Source of the DNA: Microbacterium galbinum
GTDB taxonomy: Bacteria; Actinomycetota; Actinomycetes; Actinomycetales; Microbacteriaceae
Direction: 5' to 3'
Length of the DNA: 64,000 nt
NCBI RefSeq assembly: GCF_023101185.1
Contig: NZ_CP078077.1
Coordinates: forward strand, 1,393,630-1,457,629
Below the pieces are notes generated by a model that was not told where the DNA came from, did no database searches, and saw nothing but the letters and a program-made list of their open reading frames with translations. The position numbers were made by a program, and so were the translations under genes. This document shows, one piece after another, positions 31,715-40,388 of the stretch (position 1 is its first letter; each line of letters opens with the position of its first letter).

Positions 31715-34678
31715 ATGCTGACGCTCCTCGCCGTGTTCCTCCTCGGGTCTCTCCTGATGCCCGTTCTGGTGCGCTGGCTGGGGTCTCAGGCATTCGCGAT
31801 CGCCGCTCTCATTCCCGCGGCGGCATTCGTCCATGCGCTCGTGATGACGCCGCAGGTGATCGATGGCGACTCCCCCTTCGTCTCGGTGTCGTGGATCCCG
31901 CAGCTCGGGCTGAACCTGTCGATGAACATGGACGTGCTCGGCTGGGTGCTCACGCTCATCGTCACGGGTGTCGGTTCGCTCGTTCTCCTCTACTGCCGCT
32001 GGTACTTCCACGACGACTCGGCCGGGATCGGCCAGTTCGCCGGCGTTCTGCTGGGCTTCGCCGGCGCGATGTACGGCCTCGTGCTCACCGACGACCTGGT
32101 CATGCTCGTCATGTTCTGGGAGGTGACGAGCATCCTCTCGTACCTCCTCATCGGCCACTACCGCCGCCGCGCGGCCAGCCGTCGTGCCGCGCTGCAGGCG
32201 CTGCTGGTCACCACGCTCGGCGGACTCGTGATGTTCGTCGGCGTCGTGCTGCTGGTGGTGGATGCCGGCACGTCGAGCATCCGCGAGATCCTCGCCGAGG
32301 TGCCGACCGGTCCGATGATCGATGCCGCGATCGTCATGCTCCTGATCGGCGCGATCAGCAAGTCGGCGATCTTCCCGTTCCACTTCTGGCTGCCCGGTGC
32401 GATGGCCGCTCCCACTCCGGTGAGCGCCTACCTGCACGCCGCCGCGATGGTGAAGGCGGGTATCTACCTCATCGCGCGCTTCGCGCCGATCTTCGCGCTG
32501 AGCCCCACCTGGCGTCCGATCGTGATCAGCCTCGGCATCCTGACCATGCTGATCGGCGGGTTCCAGGCGCTGCGCGAGACCGACCTCAAGCGCATCCTCG
32601 CCTTCGGCACCGTCAGCCAGCTCGGTTTCTTCGCCGTGGTCGTCGGCTACGGCACGCAGGCCGCGGCGCTGGCGGGGCTCGCGCTGGTCATCGGCCACGC
32701 GCTGTTCAAGTCGGCACTGTTCCTCATCGTGGGTGTGATCGACCGCCAGCTCTCGACGCGTGACATCAACGAGCTCTCGGGCGTGGGCCGGCAGGCTCCG
32801 GTCATGACGACGGCGGCGTTCATCTCGATCGCCTCCATGGCCGGCATCGCCCCGACCCTCGGTTTCGTGGCGAAGGAATCGACGCTCACCGCCCTGCTCG
32901 ACGATGCGATCGGCGGGTCCGCGTGGGGACTCGTCGCCCTGATCGGCGTGATCCTCGGATCCATGCTCACTGCGGCATATGGCGTGCGCTTCCTCTGGGG
33001 AGCCTTCTGGACCAAGCGCGACGCGCAGGGCGATCGGATGCCGGACACCCCCTGGCCCGACCCGCCCGTCGGGTTCCTGTCGGCGCCGATCATCCTCGCG
33101 GGCGTCACGCTCGCCGCCGGCATCGGTGCTCCCGCGCTCGACGTCGCGCTGCAGGGGTACGCGGTCACGGCGACCCCCGGCCTCGACGCCGAGGGACTGG
33201 CCGTCGAAGGCCCGGGGCACCTCGCCCTCTGGCACGGCTTCGAGCCGGCGCTCGGCATCTCGATCCTGTCGATCGTGCTGGGCTTCGGGATCTTCCTGCT
33301 CTCCCGCCGCACGGGCTGGGACCGCAAGGCCCGCCTGCTGCCGTTCACCGCGGCCGATGTCTACTACTTCGTCATGCGCGGCGTCGACCGGCTGTCGGTG
33401 CTCAGCACGACCCTCACCCAGCGCGGTTCGCTGCCCGTGTACGTCGGCACGATCTTCGTGGTGTTCGTCGCCGCCGAGGTCACGGCGCTCGTCGCGACCG
33501 ACATCGACCGCTTCCAGCTGTCGGCCTGGCACACGCCGGTGCAGATCGTCGTGGCGCCGATCATGGCCGCCGCCGGTCTCTTCGCGGTGCGGGCGCAGAA
33601 GCGCTACACCGGGGTCGTGCTCGTGTCGGTCACGGGCCTCGGCATGGTGGTGCTGTTCGCGACCAGCGGCGCCCCCGACCTCGCGCTCACGCAGATCCTC
33701 GTCGAGACCGTCACGATGGTGACTTTCGCCCTCGTGCTGCGCCGCCTGCCCTCGAAGATGGGCGAGCACAACGCCTCGGTCGGGCGCATCCCGCGTGCGT
33801 TGCTGGCGGTGGGCGTCGGTCTCACGATGGCGCTCGTCGCCGTGGTCGCCACGCAGTCGCGCATCCACGAGCCCATCTCCACCTCGTTCGCGCAGCTCGC
33901 CTACGAGATCGGCCACGGCAAGAACGTCGTCAACGTCGCCCTGGTCGACCTGCGTGGATGGGACACGATGGGTGAGCTGTCGGTGCTCGTGCTCGCCGCG
34001 ACCGGTGTGGCCTCGCTCGTCTTCGTCACCCATCGCGCCGACATGCTCGCCGCCACCCTCAAGCTGCCGCGGTCGAAGCGCCGCCGCACGCAGAGCCGCC
34101 CGCTGGTCGAGACGACCGAGGGCATCCGTTTCCAGACCACCGAGAACGAGAGCAGCCCCCGGGCCTGGCTCGTCGGCGGAACGAAGATGAAGCCCGAGAA
34201 CCGGTCGATCCTGCTCGAGGTGATCGTCCGGGTGCTGTTCCACACCATCATCGTGGTGTCGATCTTCCTGCTCTTCTCCGGTCACAACCTCCCCGGCGGC
34301 GGTTTCGCCGGCGGTCTCGTCGCGGGCATGGCGCTCGTCATGCGCTACATCGCGGGTGGCCGCTGGGAGCTCGGTGCAGCCGCACCCACCGACGCGGGAC
34401 GTCTGCTCGGCGCGGGCCTCATCCTCGCGGTCGGCAGCGCGCTGATCCCCCTGTTCTTCGGCCAGGCGCCGCTCACCAGCACGTTCTGGGAGTGGGAGAT
34501 CCCCGGCTTCGGCCACATGGAGTTCGTCACCTCGACGATCTTCGACGTGGGCGTCTACCTCGTCGTCATCGGCCTCGTGCTCGACGTGCTGCGCAGCCTC
34601 GGGGCCGAGGTCGACCGTCAGACCCAGGCGCTGCGCGATGCGCCGATGGTCTCGCGTGAGAGGCGGGGTGCCCACTGA
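31715..34678 (+). CDS. mrpA: Na+/H+ antiporter Mrp subunit A fused to B
   Basis: 987 residues. The first two thirds are a NuoL/MrpA-type proton channel with discontinuous helices: 'MFWEVTSILSYLLIGHYRRRAASRRAALQALLVTT', 'GAISKSAIFPFHFWLPGAMAAPTPVSAYLHAAAMVKAG', 'FGTVSQLGFF', 'HALFKSALFLIVG'. A NuoJ-like region follows ('LTQILVETVTMVTFALVLRRLP'). The last ~170 residues are a complete MrpB domain ('SGHNLPGGGFAGGLVAGMALVMRYIAGG'). The A/B fusion is usual in actinobacteria. The complex exports Na+ in exchange for protons for pH and salt tolerance. Confidence 0.93.
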   Translation: MLTLLAVFLLGSLLMPVLVRWLGSQAFAIAALIPAAAFVHALVMTPQVIDGDSPFVSVSWIPQLGLNLSMNMDVLGWVLTLIVTGVGSLVLLYCRWYFHDDSAGIGQFAGVLLGFAGAMYGLVLTDDLVMLVMFWEVTSILSYLLIGHYRRRAASRRAALQALLVTTLGGLVMFVGVVLLVVDAGTSSIREILAEVPTGPMIDAAIVMLLIGAISKSAIFPFHFWLPGAMAAPTPVSAYLHAAAMVKAGIYLIARFAPIFALSPTWRPIVISLGILTMLIGGFQALRETDLKRILAFGTVSQLGFFAVVVGYGTQAAALAGLALVIGHALFKSALFLIVGVIDRQLSTRDINELSGVGRQAPVMTTAAFISIASMAGIAPTLGFVAKESTLTALLDDAIGGSAWGLVALIGVILGSMLTAAYGVRFLWGAFWTKRDAQGDRMPDTPWPDPPVGFLSAPIILAGVTLAAGIGAPALDVALQGYAVTATPGLDAEGLAVEGPGHLALWHGFEPALGISILSIVLGFGIFLLSRRTGWDRKARLLPFTAADVYYFVMRGVDRLSVLSTTLTQRGSLPVYVGTIFVVFVAAEVTALVATDIDRFQLSAWHTPVQIVVAPIMAAAGLFAVRAQKRYTGVVLVSVTGLGMVVLFATSGAPDLALTQILVETVTMVTFALVLRRLPSKMGEHNASVGRIPRALLAVGVGLTMALVAVVATQSRIHEPISTSFAQLAYEIGHGKNVVNVALVDLRGWDTMGELSVLVLAATGVASLVFVTHRADMLAATLKLPRSKRRRTQSRPLVETTEGIRFQTTENESSPRAWLVGGTKMKPENRSILLEVIVRVLFHTIIVVSIFLLFSGHNLPGGGFAGGLVAGMALVMRYIAGGRWELGAAAPTDAGRLLGAGLILAVGSALIPLFFGQAPLTSTFWEWEIPGFGHMEFVTSTIFDVGVYLVVIGLVLDVLRSLGAEVDRQTQALRDAPMVSRERRGAH

Positions 34679-35427
34679 TGGACGTCTCGCTCACCCTCAT
34701 CGTGATCATGGCCGTGCTCTTCGCCTGCGGCGTGTACGCGATGCTCGAGCGCAGCCTGACCCGCGTGCTCATCGGATTCCTGCTGCTCGGCAACGCGACG
34801 AACCTGCTGCTGATGATCGTCATGGGCGTGCCCGGACGCGCGCCGTTCTACGGCGTCGACGGTGAGATCAGCGATCCGCTCCCGCAGGCGCTCACCCTCA
34901 CCGCCATCGTCATCACGTTCGCGGTCTCGGCGTTCCTGCTCGCGCTCATCTACCGCTCCTGGCAGCTGGGCCAGGCCGACACGGTCGAGGACGACGAGGC
35001 CGACATCGCGCTGCGCGAGCGCACCGACGCCGACGAAGATCTCATGGACGACGAGTCCGAGTCCGACGACGACAAGGCCACCACCGACTTCGTCGGCGTG
35101 CAGACCGCGCCGATCACGGTGCTCCACATGCGCGACCACTCGTCGATCCAAGACGACGCGCCCGTCGATCGGGCGTACGGCTCGTACGGGACGGATGCCT
35201 CCGCGGGCGTCCTCGATGCCGAATCGGCGCCTCCCGACGACGACGAGGTGGAGACCGAGTCCGTCGACGAAGCGGATGCCGAAGGATCCTCCTTCCGGAC
35301 GGATGCCGACACCCACGCCGCCGATGCCGACGAAACGGATGCCGCGGACGCGGCCCGAGATACGGCTTTCGATCCGGCATCCGACGACAACGCCCCCGAG
35401 CACACCGATGAGGAGGATCGCCGATGA
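34678..35427 (+). CDS. mrpC: Mrp antiporter subunit C with long acidic C-terminal tail
   Basis: 249 residues. Residues 1-105 are a normal NuoK-like MrpC with three helices ('GVYAMLERSLTRVLIGFLLLGNATNLLLM', 'LPQALTLTAIVITFAVSAFLLALIY'). The remaining ~140 residues are strongly acidic and Ala/Ser/Thr-rich, with many Asp/Glu runs, and are predicted disordered and cytoplasmic. Ordinary MrpC ends soon after the third helix, so the tail is an addition. The start shares one base with the mrpA stop. Confidence 0.9.
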   Translation: MDVSLTLIVIMAVLFACGVYAMLERSLTRVLIGFLLLGNATNLLLMIVMGVPGRAPFYGVDGEISDPLPQALTLTAIVITFAVSAFLLALIYRSWQLGQADTVEDDEADIALRERTDADEDLMDDESESDDDKATTDFVGVQTAPITVLHMRDHSSIQDDAPVDRAYGSYGTDASAGVLDAESAPPDDDEVETESVDEADAEGSSFRTDADTHAADADETDAADAARDTAFDPASDDNAPEHTDEEDRR

Positions 35428-36980
35428 GCGTTCTGGTCCCCCTCCTCGTCGGGCTCCCGCTGCTGGGAGCCGCGATCACGCTCGTCTTCGGTCGCAACGC
35501 GCGCCTGCAGGTGTTCGTCACCGTCGTGACGCTCGCCGCCGTCTCGGTGATCGCCGCCGTGCTGCTGGTCGCCGTCGACGCCGGCGACACCCCGATGGCG
35601 GTGTCGGTGGGCGGATGGCCGGTGCCGTTCGGCATCGTGCTGTACGTCGATCGGCTCGCCGCCCTCCTCGTGCTGATCTCGAGCATCGTGCTGCTCGCCG
35701 TGCTCCTCTTCTCGATCGGCCAGGGTGCCGCCGACGGCACCGACGAGACCCCGATCTCGATCTTCAACCCCTCGTACCTGATCCTCGCGGCGGGCATCTT
35801 CAACGCCTTCATCGCGGGCGACCTGTTCAACCTGTACGTCGGCTTCGAGATCCTGCTCGTGGCCTCGTACGTGCTGATCACGCTGGGCAGCACCGAGTCG
35901 CGCATCCGCACCGGCGCCGTGTACATCGTCGTGTCGCTCGTGTCGTCGATCCTGTTCCTCGCGTCGATCGCGATGATCTACGGAGCCGTCGGCACGGTCA
36001 ACATGGCGCAGATCGCCGAGCGCATGGCCGAGCTGCCGCAGGAGACGCAGCTCGTGCTGCACCTCATGCTCGTCGTGGCGTTCGGTATCAAAGCCGCCAT
36101 CTTCCCGGTGTCGTTCTGGCTGCCCGACTCCTACCCGACCGCGCCCGCCCCGGTCACCGCCGTCTTCGCCGGATTGCTGACCAAGGTCGGCGTCTACGCG
36201 CTCATCCGCACCGAGACGCAGCTGTTCGCCTCGAACAGCATCGACACGCTGCTGTTGATCATCGCGCTGGCGACCATGGTCGTCGGCGTGCTCGGCGCCG
36301 TCGCGCAAGCCGAGCTCAAACGAATCCTGTCGTTCACGCTCGTCAGCCACGTCGGGTACATGATCTTCGGTCTCGCGATCGCGACGCCCGCGGCCATCGG
36401 CGCCACGGTGTATTACATCGTGCACCACATCGTCGTGCAGACGACCCTGTTCCTCGCCGTGGGGCTGATCGAACGAAGAGCCGGCAGCACCTCGATCCTG
36501 CGGGTCAAGGGGCTGCTGAAGATCGCGCCGGTGATCGCCGTGCTCTACTTCATCCCCGCCATCAACCTCGGCGGGTTGCCACCCTTCTCCGGGTTCATCG
36601 GCAAGTTCGCGCTCTTCGAGGCCGCGGCATCCGTCGGCACCCCCCTCATGATCGTGCTGATCATGGGCGGAATCCTCACCTCGCTCCTCACCCTGTACGC
36701 GCTCATGCGCGCCTGGAACCTCGCGTTCTGGCGTGAGGAGGAGGACTCGACCGAGACCGAGGGACGCATCTCGTACCTCGGCAACGCGCCCGCCGCCGAT
36801 GAGCAGCAGGAGCGTCGCCGCATTCCCAAGATCATGACGCTCGCGACCGCCGGCATGGTCGGGGTCACCGTCGCGCTCACCGTCTTCGCGGGCCCGCTCT
36901 ACGAGCTCTGCGACCGCATCGGCGAGACGCTGCTGCAGCCCGTCAACCTCGTGCAGCTCGAAGAGGAGGTGGGCGGATGA
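35424..36980 (+). CDS. mrpD: Mrp antiporter subunit D
   Basis: 518 residues, a NuoN/M-like proton-channel subunit. Diagnostic segments: 'GDLFNLYVGFEILLVASYVLITLGSTESRIRTGAVYIVVSLVSS', 'AFGIKAAIFPVSFWLPDSYPTAPAPVTAVFAGLLTKVGVYALIRT', 'LSFTLVSHVGYMIFGLA' and 'NLGGLPPFSGFIGKFALFEA', with the essential Lys residues in the GIKAAIFP and LTKVG elements. It overlaps mrpC and mrpE by 4 nt each. Confidence 0.93.
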   Translation: MSVLVPLLVGLPLLGAAITLVFGRNARLQVFVTVVTLAAVSVIAAVLLVAVDAGDTPMAVSVGGWPVPFGIVLYVDRLAALLVLISSIVLLAVLLFSIGQGAADGTDETPISIFNPSYLILAAGIFNAFIAGDLFNLYVGFEILLVASYVLITLGSTESRIRTGAVYIVVSLVSSILFLASIAMIYGAVGTVNMAQIAERMAELPQETQLVLHLMLVVAFGIKAAIFPVSFWLPDSYPTAPAPVTAVFAGLLTKVGVYALIRTETQLFASNSIDTLLLIIALATMVVGVLGAVAQAELKRILSFTLVSHVGYMIFGLAIATPAAIGATVYYIVHHIVVQTTLFLAVGLIERRAGSTSILRVKGLLKIAPVIAVLYFIPAINLGGLPPFSGFIGKFALFEAAASVGTPLMIVLIMGGILTSLLTLYALMRAWNLAFWREEEDSTETEGRISYLGNAPAADEQQERRRIPKIMTLATAGMVGVTVALTVFAGPLYELCDRIGETLLQPVNLVQLEEEVGG

Positions 36981-37579
36981 GTCCCGAGGGCAAGCGCCAC
37001 TTCTGGCGCGACCTGCGCGCCCAGCTGCCGTTCCTCGCCTGGCTGGTCGTGCTGTGGATGCTGCTGTGGGGGCAGTTCACGCTGCTGGCGTTCGTCTCCG
37101 GACTCGTCGTCGCGGTGTTCGTGACCCGGGTGTTCCGCCTGCCGACGGTCGAGCTGTCGGGGCGGGTCAACGTCTTCTACGCCGCGCTGTTCGTGGTGCA
37201 GTTCCTCTGGGCGCTGCTGCGCGGTGCCGTCACCGTCGCCATCCAGGTCTTCGACTTCCGCAAGCAGCCGGGCACCGCCATCATCGCGGTGCCGCTGCGC
37301 TACGCCGACGACCTCGTCATGACGCACGTCGCTGTCGTGTCATCGCTCGTGCCGGGCTCGCTCGTGGTGGAGGCCGACCGTGATCGCCGCGTTCTCTACA
37401 TGCACGTGATCGGCGTGGACGGGATGGACGACGTCGAGAAGCAGCGCCGCATCGTGCTGCGCTGGGAGCGGCGGGTGGTGCGTGCGCTCGGCGATCCCGC
37501 GCAGTATCGTGCGCTCAAGGCCGATGAGCGGGCACGCGCGACCGCCGCCGGATCTTCGACGAAGGGCGGTGCCCGGTGA
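36977..37579 (+). CDS. mrpE: Mrp antiporter subunit E
   Basis: 200 residues. Two to three N-terminal helices ('LAWLVVLWMLLWGQFTLLAFVSGLVVAVFVTRVF', 'VNVFYAALFVVQFLWALLRGAVTVAI'), then a soluble ferredoxin-like C-terminal domain including 'LVMTHVAVVSSLVPGSLVVEADRDRRVLYMHVIG'. This is the layout of MrpE, a structural subunit of the antiporter. Overlaps with mrpD and mrpF (ATGA and GTGA) fix the frame. Confidence 0.9.
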   Translation: MSPEGKRHFWRDLRAQLPFLAWLVVLWMLLWGQFTLLAFVSGLVVAVFVTRVFRLPTVELSGRVNVFYAALFVVQFLWALLRGAVTVAIQVFDFRKQPGTAIIAVPLRYADDLVMTHVAVVSSLVPGSLVVEADRDRRVLYMHVIGVDGMDDVEKQRRIVLRWERRVVRALGDPAQYRALKADERARATAAGSSTKGGAR

Positions 37580-37845
37580 ACATCCTGCTGCTCGTGATCA
37601 TGGTGGTGTTCGGCATCGCCGCGATCCTCACCGTCATCCGCATCTTCCGCGGGCCCACGATCCTCGACCGCGCGGTCGCCTCCGACGTGCTGCTCACCGA
37701 GGTCATGTGCGTGCTCGGTGCCGAGATGGCGATCAACGGCCATACCCGCAGCATCCCGGTGCTGCTCATCATCGCCGCGATCGGCGTCTTCGGATCGATC
37801 TCGGTCGCCCGCTTCGTCGCACGAAGGGACAACACGACGCCATGA
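37576..37845 (+). CDS. mrpF: Mrp antiporter subunit F
   Basis: 89 residues from GTG overlapping the mrpE stop. Three helices, with the conserved 'RIFRGPTILDRAVASDVLLTEVMCVLGAEMAINGHT' that marks MrpF. It lines the proposed sodium path in the complex. It overlaps mrpG by 4 nt. Confidence 0.92.
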   Translation: MNILLLVIMVVFGIAAILTVIRIFRGPTILDRAVASDVLLTEVMCVLGAEMAINGHTRSIPVLLIIAAIGVFGSISVARFVARRDNTTP

Positions 37846-38231
37846 ACATCTTCGGTCTCGTCATCCCCGACGCCGTCATCGACGTGACGGTGCTCGTGCT
37901 CATCCTGCTCGGCGCGCTGCTCTGCCTCTCGGCCGCGGTCGGGCTGCTGCACTTCCGCGATGTGCCGTCACGACTGCACGCCGCCACCAAGCCGCAGGTG
38001 CTCGGACTCGTGTTCATCTGCCTCGCGGTCGCCCTCGCGCAGCGCAGCGTCGGCGGCATCCTGCTGGGGCTGCTGCTGGTCGCCCCGATCGTGCTCATGC
38101 AGTTCGCGACCGCCCCGCTCTCGGCGCACATGGTCGGACGCCAGGCGTACCGCAACGGCTCCGCCGATCAGCGCCACCTCGTCGTCGACGAGCTCGCCGA
38201 CGCCAAGCAGACCCCGCCCGCCGCGGGGTAG
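37842..38231 (+). CDS. mrpG: Mrp antiporter subunit G
   Basis: 129 residues. Three helices with the MrpG signature 'LLGALLCLSAAVGLLHFRDVPSRLHAATKPQVLGLVFICLAVAL', then a short hydrophilic tail (VVDELADAKQTPPAAG). It completes the operon in the standard A(B)-C-D-E-F-G order. A palindromic element follows 15 nt after the stop and may serve as the transcript end. Confidence 0.92.
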   Translation: MNIFGLVIPDAVIDVTVLVLILLGALLCLSAAVGLLHFRDVPSRLHAATKPQVLGLVFICLAVALAQRSVGGILLGLLLVAPIVLMQFATAPLSAHMVGRQAYRNGSADQRHLVVDELADAKQTPPAAG

Positions 38232-38245
38232 TGCCGGGCGCGTCG

Positions 38246-38330
38246 GTTCACAACTCCGGATAATCAGGCACTATCCACCTGAATCTGCTGTCCTGCGCGC
38301 CATCCCATCAGTTTCTCCGGAGTCGTGAAC
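38246..38330. repeat. 85-bp palindromic element, family 2, copy a
   Basis: GTTCACAACTCCGGA (38246-38260) and TTTCTCCGGAGTCGTGAAC (ending 38330) are inverted ends of an 85-bp unit between mrpG and the DUF559 gene. Confidence 0.8.
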
Positions 38331-38435
38331 AAGCTGGGAGGGCGCGACTACTCCTCCACGGCGCGCCAGTGTGCCGGACTTGTTCCGATGGCCGCGATAC
38401 GTGAGTAGCGCAGGCCCCCCGCCGCACACACTGCT

Positions 38436-39320
38436 GTGGTGCGAAACAGCAAGAAAGCCGTCAGAGATCGAGTCGTAGAGGTGTATGCGCCCTGCGTGTT
38501 CACGCGATCGGATCTGCTCGCTCGCGGGCTGAGCGGGCGCTCGATCACGCGGGCCGTCGAGGCGGGAGCGCTGCTACGGCTGCGACGAGATCGCTATGCG
38601 TATCCGGACATCGCGGCCGAGGTCGCAGAGGCCGTGCGCATCGGTGGACGACTGTCCTGCCTGTCGCTTCTCGTGGCGATCGGAATCTTCGTGCATCGGG
38701 CCTCGGGCCTGCACGTGCAACTCGCACCCGACGCGTCGCGCGTGCGACCGCCTGGCTCAGCACGCACTCGGCTGCATTGGAGCGCACCGTCGTCCGTGCC
38801 GGCGCCCCTGCATGCGGCGGCATTCGAGGATGTCGTCCGACATGCGATCAGATGCCAGACGCCTCGTGGTGCACTGGCGACGCTCGACAGCCTGCTCCAC
38901 CACAGGCTTCTGACTCGGAGACAACTCGCCACGATCTTCGACGGGTTGCCGCAGCGCTACGCCCGCCTTCTTTCCCTCGTCGATGCGACCGCAGAGTCGG
39001 GGCCGGAGACCTTCATGCGCCTCATCCTGAAGGCGATCGGCGCAGAGTACGAGACGCAGGTGCGCATAGAAGGAGTCGGGCGCGTGGACTTCGTCATTGA
39101 GGGGTGGTTGATCATCGAGTGCGACAGCAGGGAGTTTCACGAAGGATGGCTCGCGCAGGTCGAGGATCGGAGACGGGACCTGGCTGCTGCCGCACGCGGC
39201 TACGTCACGATTCGACCGCTTGCAACGGACGTCATGGAGCGACCGGACATCGTGCGAGGTGCCGTGATCGACGTGATGGCTGCTCTTGGCATGCGTGGCG
39301 GACGCGGCCGGCGTTCATAA
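38436..39320 (+). CDS. AbiEi-like winged-helix / DUF559 PD-(D/E)xK protein
   Basis: 294 residues from GTG 38436. The N-terminal part resembles the DNA-binding domain of AbiEi-type antitoxins ('FTRSDLLARGLSGRSITRAVEAGALLRLRRDRYAY'). The C-terminal part is a DUF559/Vsr-like nuclease fold with 'GRVDFVIEGWLIIECDSREFHEGW', carrying the catalytic-type Asp and Glu and the R-x-x-H motif. Proteins of this layout are common in actinobacteria and their biology is unsettled. No AbiEii toxin gene is adjacent. Codon third positions look less GC-rich than in the mrp genes, and family-2 palindromes lie on both sides. Confidence 0.75.
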   Translation: MVRNSKKAVRDRVVEVYAPCVFTRSDLLARGLSGRSITRAVEAGALLRLRRDRYAYPDIAAEVAEAVRIGGRLSCLSLLVAIGIFVHRASGLHVQLAPDASRVRPPGSARTRLHWSAPSSVPAPLHAAAFEDVVRHAIRCQTPRGALATLDSLLHHRLLTRRQLATIFDGLPQRYARLLSLVDATAESGPETFMRLILKAIGAEYETQVRIEGVGRVDFVIEGWLIIECDSREFHEGWLAQVEDRRRDLAAAARGYVTIRPLATDVMERPDIVRGAVIDVMAALGMRGGRGRRS

Positions 39321-39399
39321 TTCCGGATACTCAGGGGCTCAGCACACACTTGCGCTCATGAAGGGCGCGAGAGCGCGCAGAACTCCGGAGTTGTCGACG
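39313..39399. repeat. palindromic element, family 2, copy b
   Basis: GTTCATAATTCCGGATACTC at the left matches copy a closely, and AACTCCGGAGTTGTCGAC closes it at the right after about 87 bp. The left end overlaps the stop codon of the DUF559 gene. Confidence 0.65.
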
Positions 39400-39463
39400 T
39401 CCGAGACCGGTGGGCGGGGAGGGGGAGGAGTGCGATCGTCCGAGCGTTCGCTCTGGACGCTCT

Positions 39464-39550
39464 GTTCATAACTCCGGAGAAAGCGCCGTCGATGTGGCTA
39501 CCGCGAGCCTGTGGCCGGTGCGTGCGACCTTTCTCCGGAGTTATGCGCAC
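39464..39550. repeat. palindromic element, family 2, copy c
   Basis: GTTCATAACTCCGGAGAAAG (39464-39483) and CTTTCTCCGGAGTTATGCGC (39529-39548) are near-perfect inverted ends of an 87-bp unit. With copy b it fills the 243-bp gap between the DUF559 and hydrolase genes. Confidence 0.8.
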
Positions 39551-39563
39551 TGCGCGACGCCCC

Positions 39564-40325
39564 TCACAACTCGGCGGCGAAGCCCTCGATCAGGCGGGCG
39601 GCGGGCTCGGAGTCGCTGATCAGCGTGCCGTGCCCGTGGTCGGGGATCACCTCGAGCCGGGCGCCGGGAATCGCATCGAGGATCGCACGGCACCAGCTCA
39701 TCGGCGCGAGCGGGTCGTCTTCACCGCGCAGCACGAGCACCGGCGCCGTGATCCGCACGAATGCCTTCTCGGGCTGGTGAGCGATCGTGGCCCTGATCTT
39801 GCGGATCAGGTGCGGCCCGCCGCGCAGGTACTCGCGCGCGCCGCGCCAGATCACCAGCGGCCGCTCGCCCATCAGGTCGCGCATCAGGTACGAGCCCTGC
39901 GCGGCGAGGTTGCGCTTGGTCTTGTCGACGGTGGGCCCGGCGAGTACGACACCCGAGACGAGGAGCGGATGCCGTGCCGCGAGCTCCGCCGCGATCTGGC
40001 TGCCCATCGAGTGCCCGATCACCACGACGGGTCCTTCGCCCGTGTGCCGGAGGTATGCCGCGACGAGGTCGGCGTGGCGCTCCATCGTGAGGGTGCGGGT
40101 GGGTTCGGGGGCCTCGCCGAACCCCGGCAGGTCGAGCGCGATGAGCCGACCCGGGAGCCGCTGCGCGATGTCGAGGTAGACGCTGCGCCCCATGCCGATG
40201 CCGTGCAGCAGAAGGAACGTCGGCTCGCCCTCGCCGAAGGTCTCGGCGATCAGTGTCGACCCGGCGTGCTCGAACTCGAGGAGCGTGACGGGGGTCCCGG
40301 CGGGGGCGAGATAGCTGGTGGGCAC
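39564..40325 (-). CDS. alpha/beta-fold hydrolase
   Basis: 253 residues from GTG at 40325. Catalytic triad is evident: Ser in 'VVVIGHSMGSQIAAEL', Asp in 'LVLRGEDDPLAP', His in 'VIPDHGHGTLIS'. The oxyanion loop reads 'FLLLHGIGMG', and 'LIALDLPGFGEAPEP' is the typical strand-4 motif. It belongs to the broad esterase/haloperoxidase-like group and the substrate cannot be stated. Single gene, separated by a hairpin from the yhgE operon upstream on the same strand. Confidence 0.82.
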   Translation of the reverse strand: MPTSYLAPAGTPVTLLEFEHAGSTLIAETFGEGEPTFLLLHGIGMGRSVYLDIAQRLPGRLIALDLPGFGEAPEPTRTLTMERHADLVAAYLRHTGEGPVVVIGHSMGSQIAAELAARHPLLVSGVVLAGPTVDKTKRNLAAQGSYLMRDLMGERPLVIWRGAREYLRGGPHLIRKIRATIAHQPEKAFVRITAPVLVLRGEDDPLAPMSWCRAILDAIPGARLEVIPDHGHGTLISDSEPAARLIEGFAAEL

Positions 40326-40358
40326 CGTTCCACGTTAGTAGAGACGGCCTCCCGCCCC

Positions 40359-40382
40359 GCGCCGGGGACTCAGCCCCGGCGC
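40359..40382 (-). terminator. hairpin terminator after the yhgE-type gene
   Basis: GCGCCGGGG (40359-40367) pairs with CCCCGGCGC (40374-40382) across a 6-nt loop, directly downstream of the membrane-protein stop codon on the minus strand. Confidence 0.65.
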
Positions 40383-40388
40383 CGCACC

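Noticed and set aside
38436..39320. Type IV toxin-antitoxin system AbiEi/AbiEii
   Set aside because: Only the AbiEi-like winged helix is recognisable, the C-terminal half is DUF559-like, and no AbiEii nucleotidyltransferase gene is adjacent.
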